A DNA stretch of 64,000 nucleotides from Isobaculum melis (GTDB lineage: Bacteria > Bacillota > Bacilli > Lactobacillales > Carnobacteriaceae), in the NCBI RefSeq assembly GCF_900111355.1, contig NZ_FOHA01000009.1:43629-107628 (forward strand), given 5' to 3'. The translations under genes were made by a program, and so were the position numbers. The notes beneath the pieces were generated by a model, which saw nothing but the letters and a program-made list of their open reading frames with translations, had not been told where the DNA came from and ran no database searches. Shown here one piece after another: positions 63,491 through 64,000 of this stretch. Every line of letters starts with the position of its first letter. Position 1 is the stretch's first letter.

Positions 63491-64000
63491 TTATCTTTTT
63501 CTTTTAAAGATGATGTAAAAGGCAAGCATTAACAGCATCCCACCAAGGGCACTTAACAGAATATAAAGCCATGTGTAGTCTTCACGAATGGTTACATCCG
63601 ATTTGTTTAACTCTTTGGCTTCATCTGCATCGATGGTAAACTCTTGTTCAAAATGCCACGTATTTTCACCTGATGTAGCCTCCATACTTAGTAGGTAAGT
63701 TCCTGCTGCTAACTTCTCTCCTTCTAACATCGTTGGAAAGTCAAAGTTAGAATTTGGTGCCATTTGCATCGCTTCCTTTGTGGTGCTATAAAGCACATCT
63801 TGGCTGCCTTTTTTACGAATTTCTGTGGAGATTTTCAATTGATTGACAAAGGTTGGTGTTGTATTTTGGACATTTGCTTTGATGGCATTTCTAGCATTGA
63901 CTTGATCTGCTACCACTTGATTTAAAACAAGCTCTGGCTTAACTGCCTCATCTGATTCACTGAGCACAATCCCAACGACATAGGCATATTCATTTTTAAT
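63491..64000 (-). CDS. WxL-interacting protein (DUF916/DUF3324), C-terminal part
   Basis: The frame is open to the right edge; only the last 169 codons are in the window. It begins in the end of DUF916 (EYAYVVGIVLSE), continues with a DUF3324 domain (NQVVADQVNARNAIKANVQNTTPTFVNQLKI), and ends in one transmembrane helix and a KRKR tail. Proteins of this type anchor WxL-domain surface proteins to the cell envelope in enterococci and relatives. A WxL gene cluster is therefore expected to the right of the window. Confidence 0.92.
   Translation of the reverse strand: MKNEYAYVVGIVLSESDEAVKPELVLNQVVADQVNARNAIKANVQNTTPTFVNQLKISTEIRKKGSQDVLYSTTKEAMQMAPNSNFDFPTMLEGEKLAAGTYLLSMEATSGENTWHFEQEFTIDADEAKELNKSDVTIREDYTWLYILLSALGGMLLMLAFYIIFKRKR

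Overview
The window is AT-rich Gram-positive DNA of the Lactobacillales type, most like Enterococcus, Vagococcus or a close relative. The evidence is: Met T-box leaders, MurT/GatD lipid II amidation genes, LPxTG surface proteins, a WxL-interacting-protein fragment at the right edge, mannose-family PTS genes, and strong AGGAGG-type ribosome binding sites. No rRNA, tRNA, complete transposase or CRISPR array was seen, so the species cannot be named.

Layout: 1-8.5 kb (minus strand) is surface-protein locus A: a large repeat-containing adhesin cut by the window edge, a signal-peptide/one-TM protein, a histidine kinase, an OmpR-type response regulator and a ScoC/Hpr-like MarR regulator. 8.6-9.1 kb is an interspersed repeat (copy 1). 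9.1-15.3 kb is housekeeping: Sua5/YwlC, PrmC, RF-1, thymidine kinase, MurT and GatD, with a cluster of DnaA boxes between ywlC and prmC. 15.3-24.4 kb holds a TetR regulator, ManA, a CorA-type transporter, PopT (DUF368), an AlkD-type glycosylase, a serine hydrolase, an amino-acid permease, a nitroreductase and a MerR/quinone-reductase pair. 24.4-29.7 kb is a heterodimeric ABC exporter with a divergent TetR, and a VOC protein. 29.8-35.4 kb is a mannose-family PTS operon with a tyrosine phosphatase and a PRD/BglG-like regulator. 35.6-38.1 kb has two acetyltransferases and a lipoprotein. 38.2-42.5 kb is a second heterodimeric ABC exporter with its TetR. Repeat copy 2 follows, then a MacB-like export operon with two 32-residue membrane peptides, a YtrA-like GntR/ABC operon, a Crp/Fnr regulator, AzoR, and repeat copy 3 (42.8-49.7 kb). 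50.0-59.2 kb (plus strand) is locus B, a complete second copy of the surface-protein system. 59.2-63.4 kb is a methionine importer operon behind two tandem Met T-boxes. The right edge is the C-terminal part of a WxL-interacting protein.

The most interesting content is the duplicated system at loci A and B. The same five protein families lie in opposite orientation about 45 kb apart. Three transcription starts belonging to the system (adhesin A, adhesin B and the separate hpr-like gene of locus A) carry the same pair of ACACAAAA direct repeats at a 10-11 bp period, the form expected for an OmpR-family response-regulator site. The sequence therefore suggests a dedicated envelope-sensing circuit: the kinase and an accessory ectodomain protein sense at the surface, the response regulator acts at the ACACAAAA sites, and the outputs are a giant LPxTG adhesin and a ScoC-like regulator. 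The accessory ectodomain resembles the wall-proximal domain of the adhesin itself, which could give feedback. Function is inferred; architecture and motifs are seen directly.
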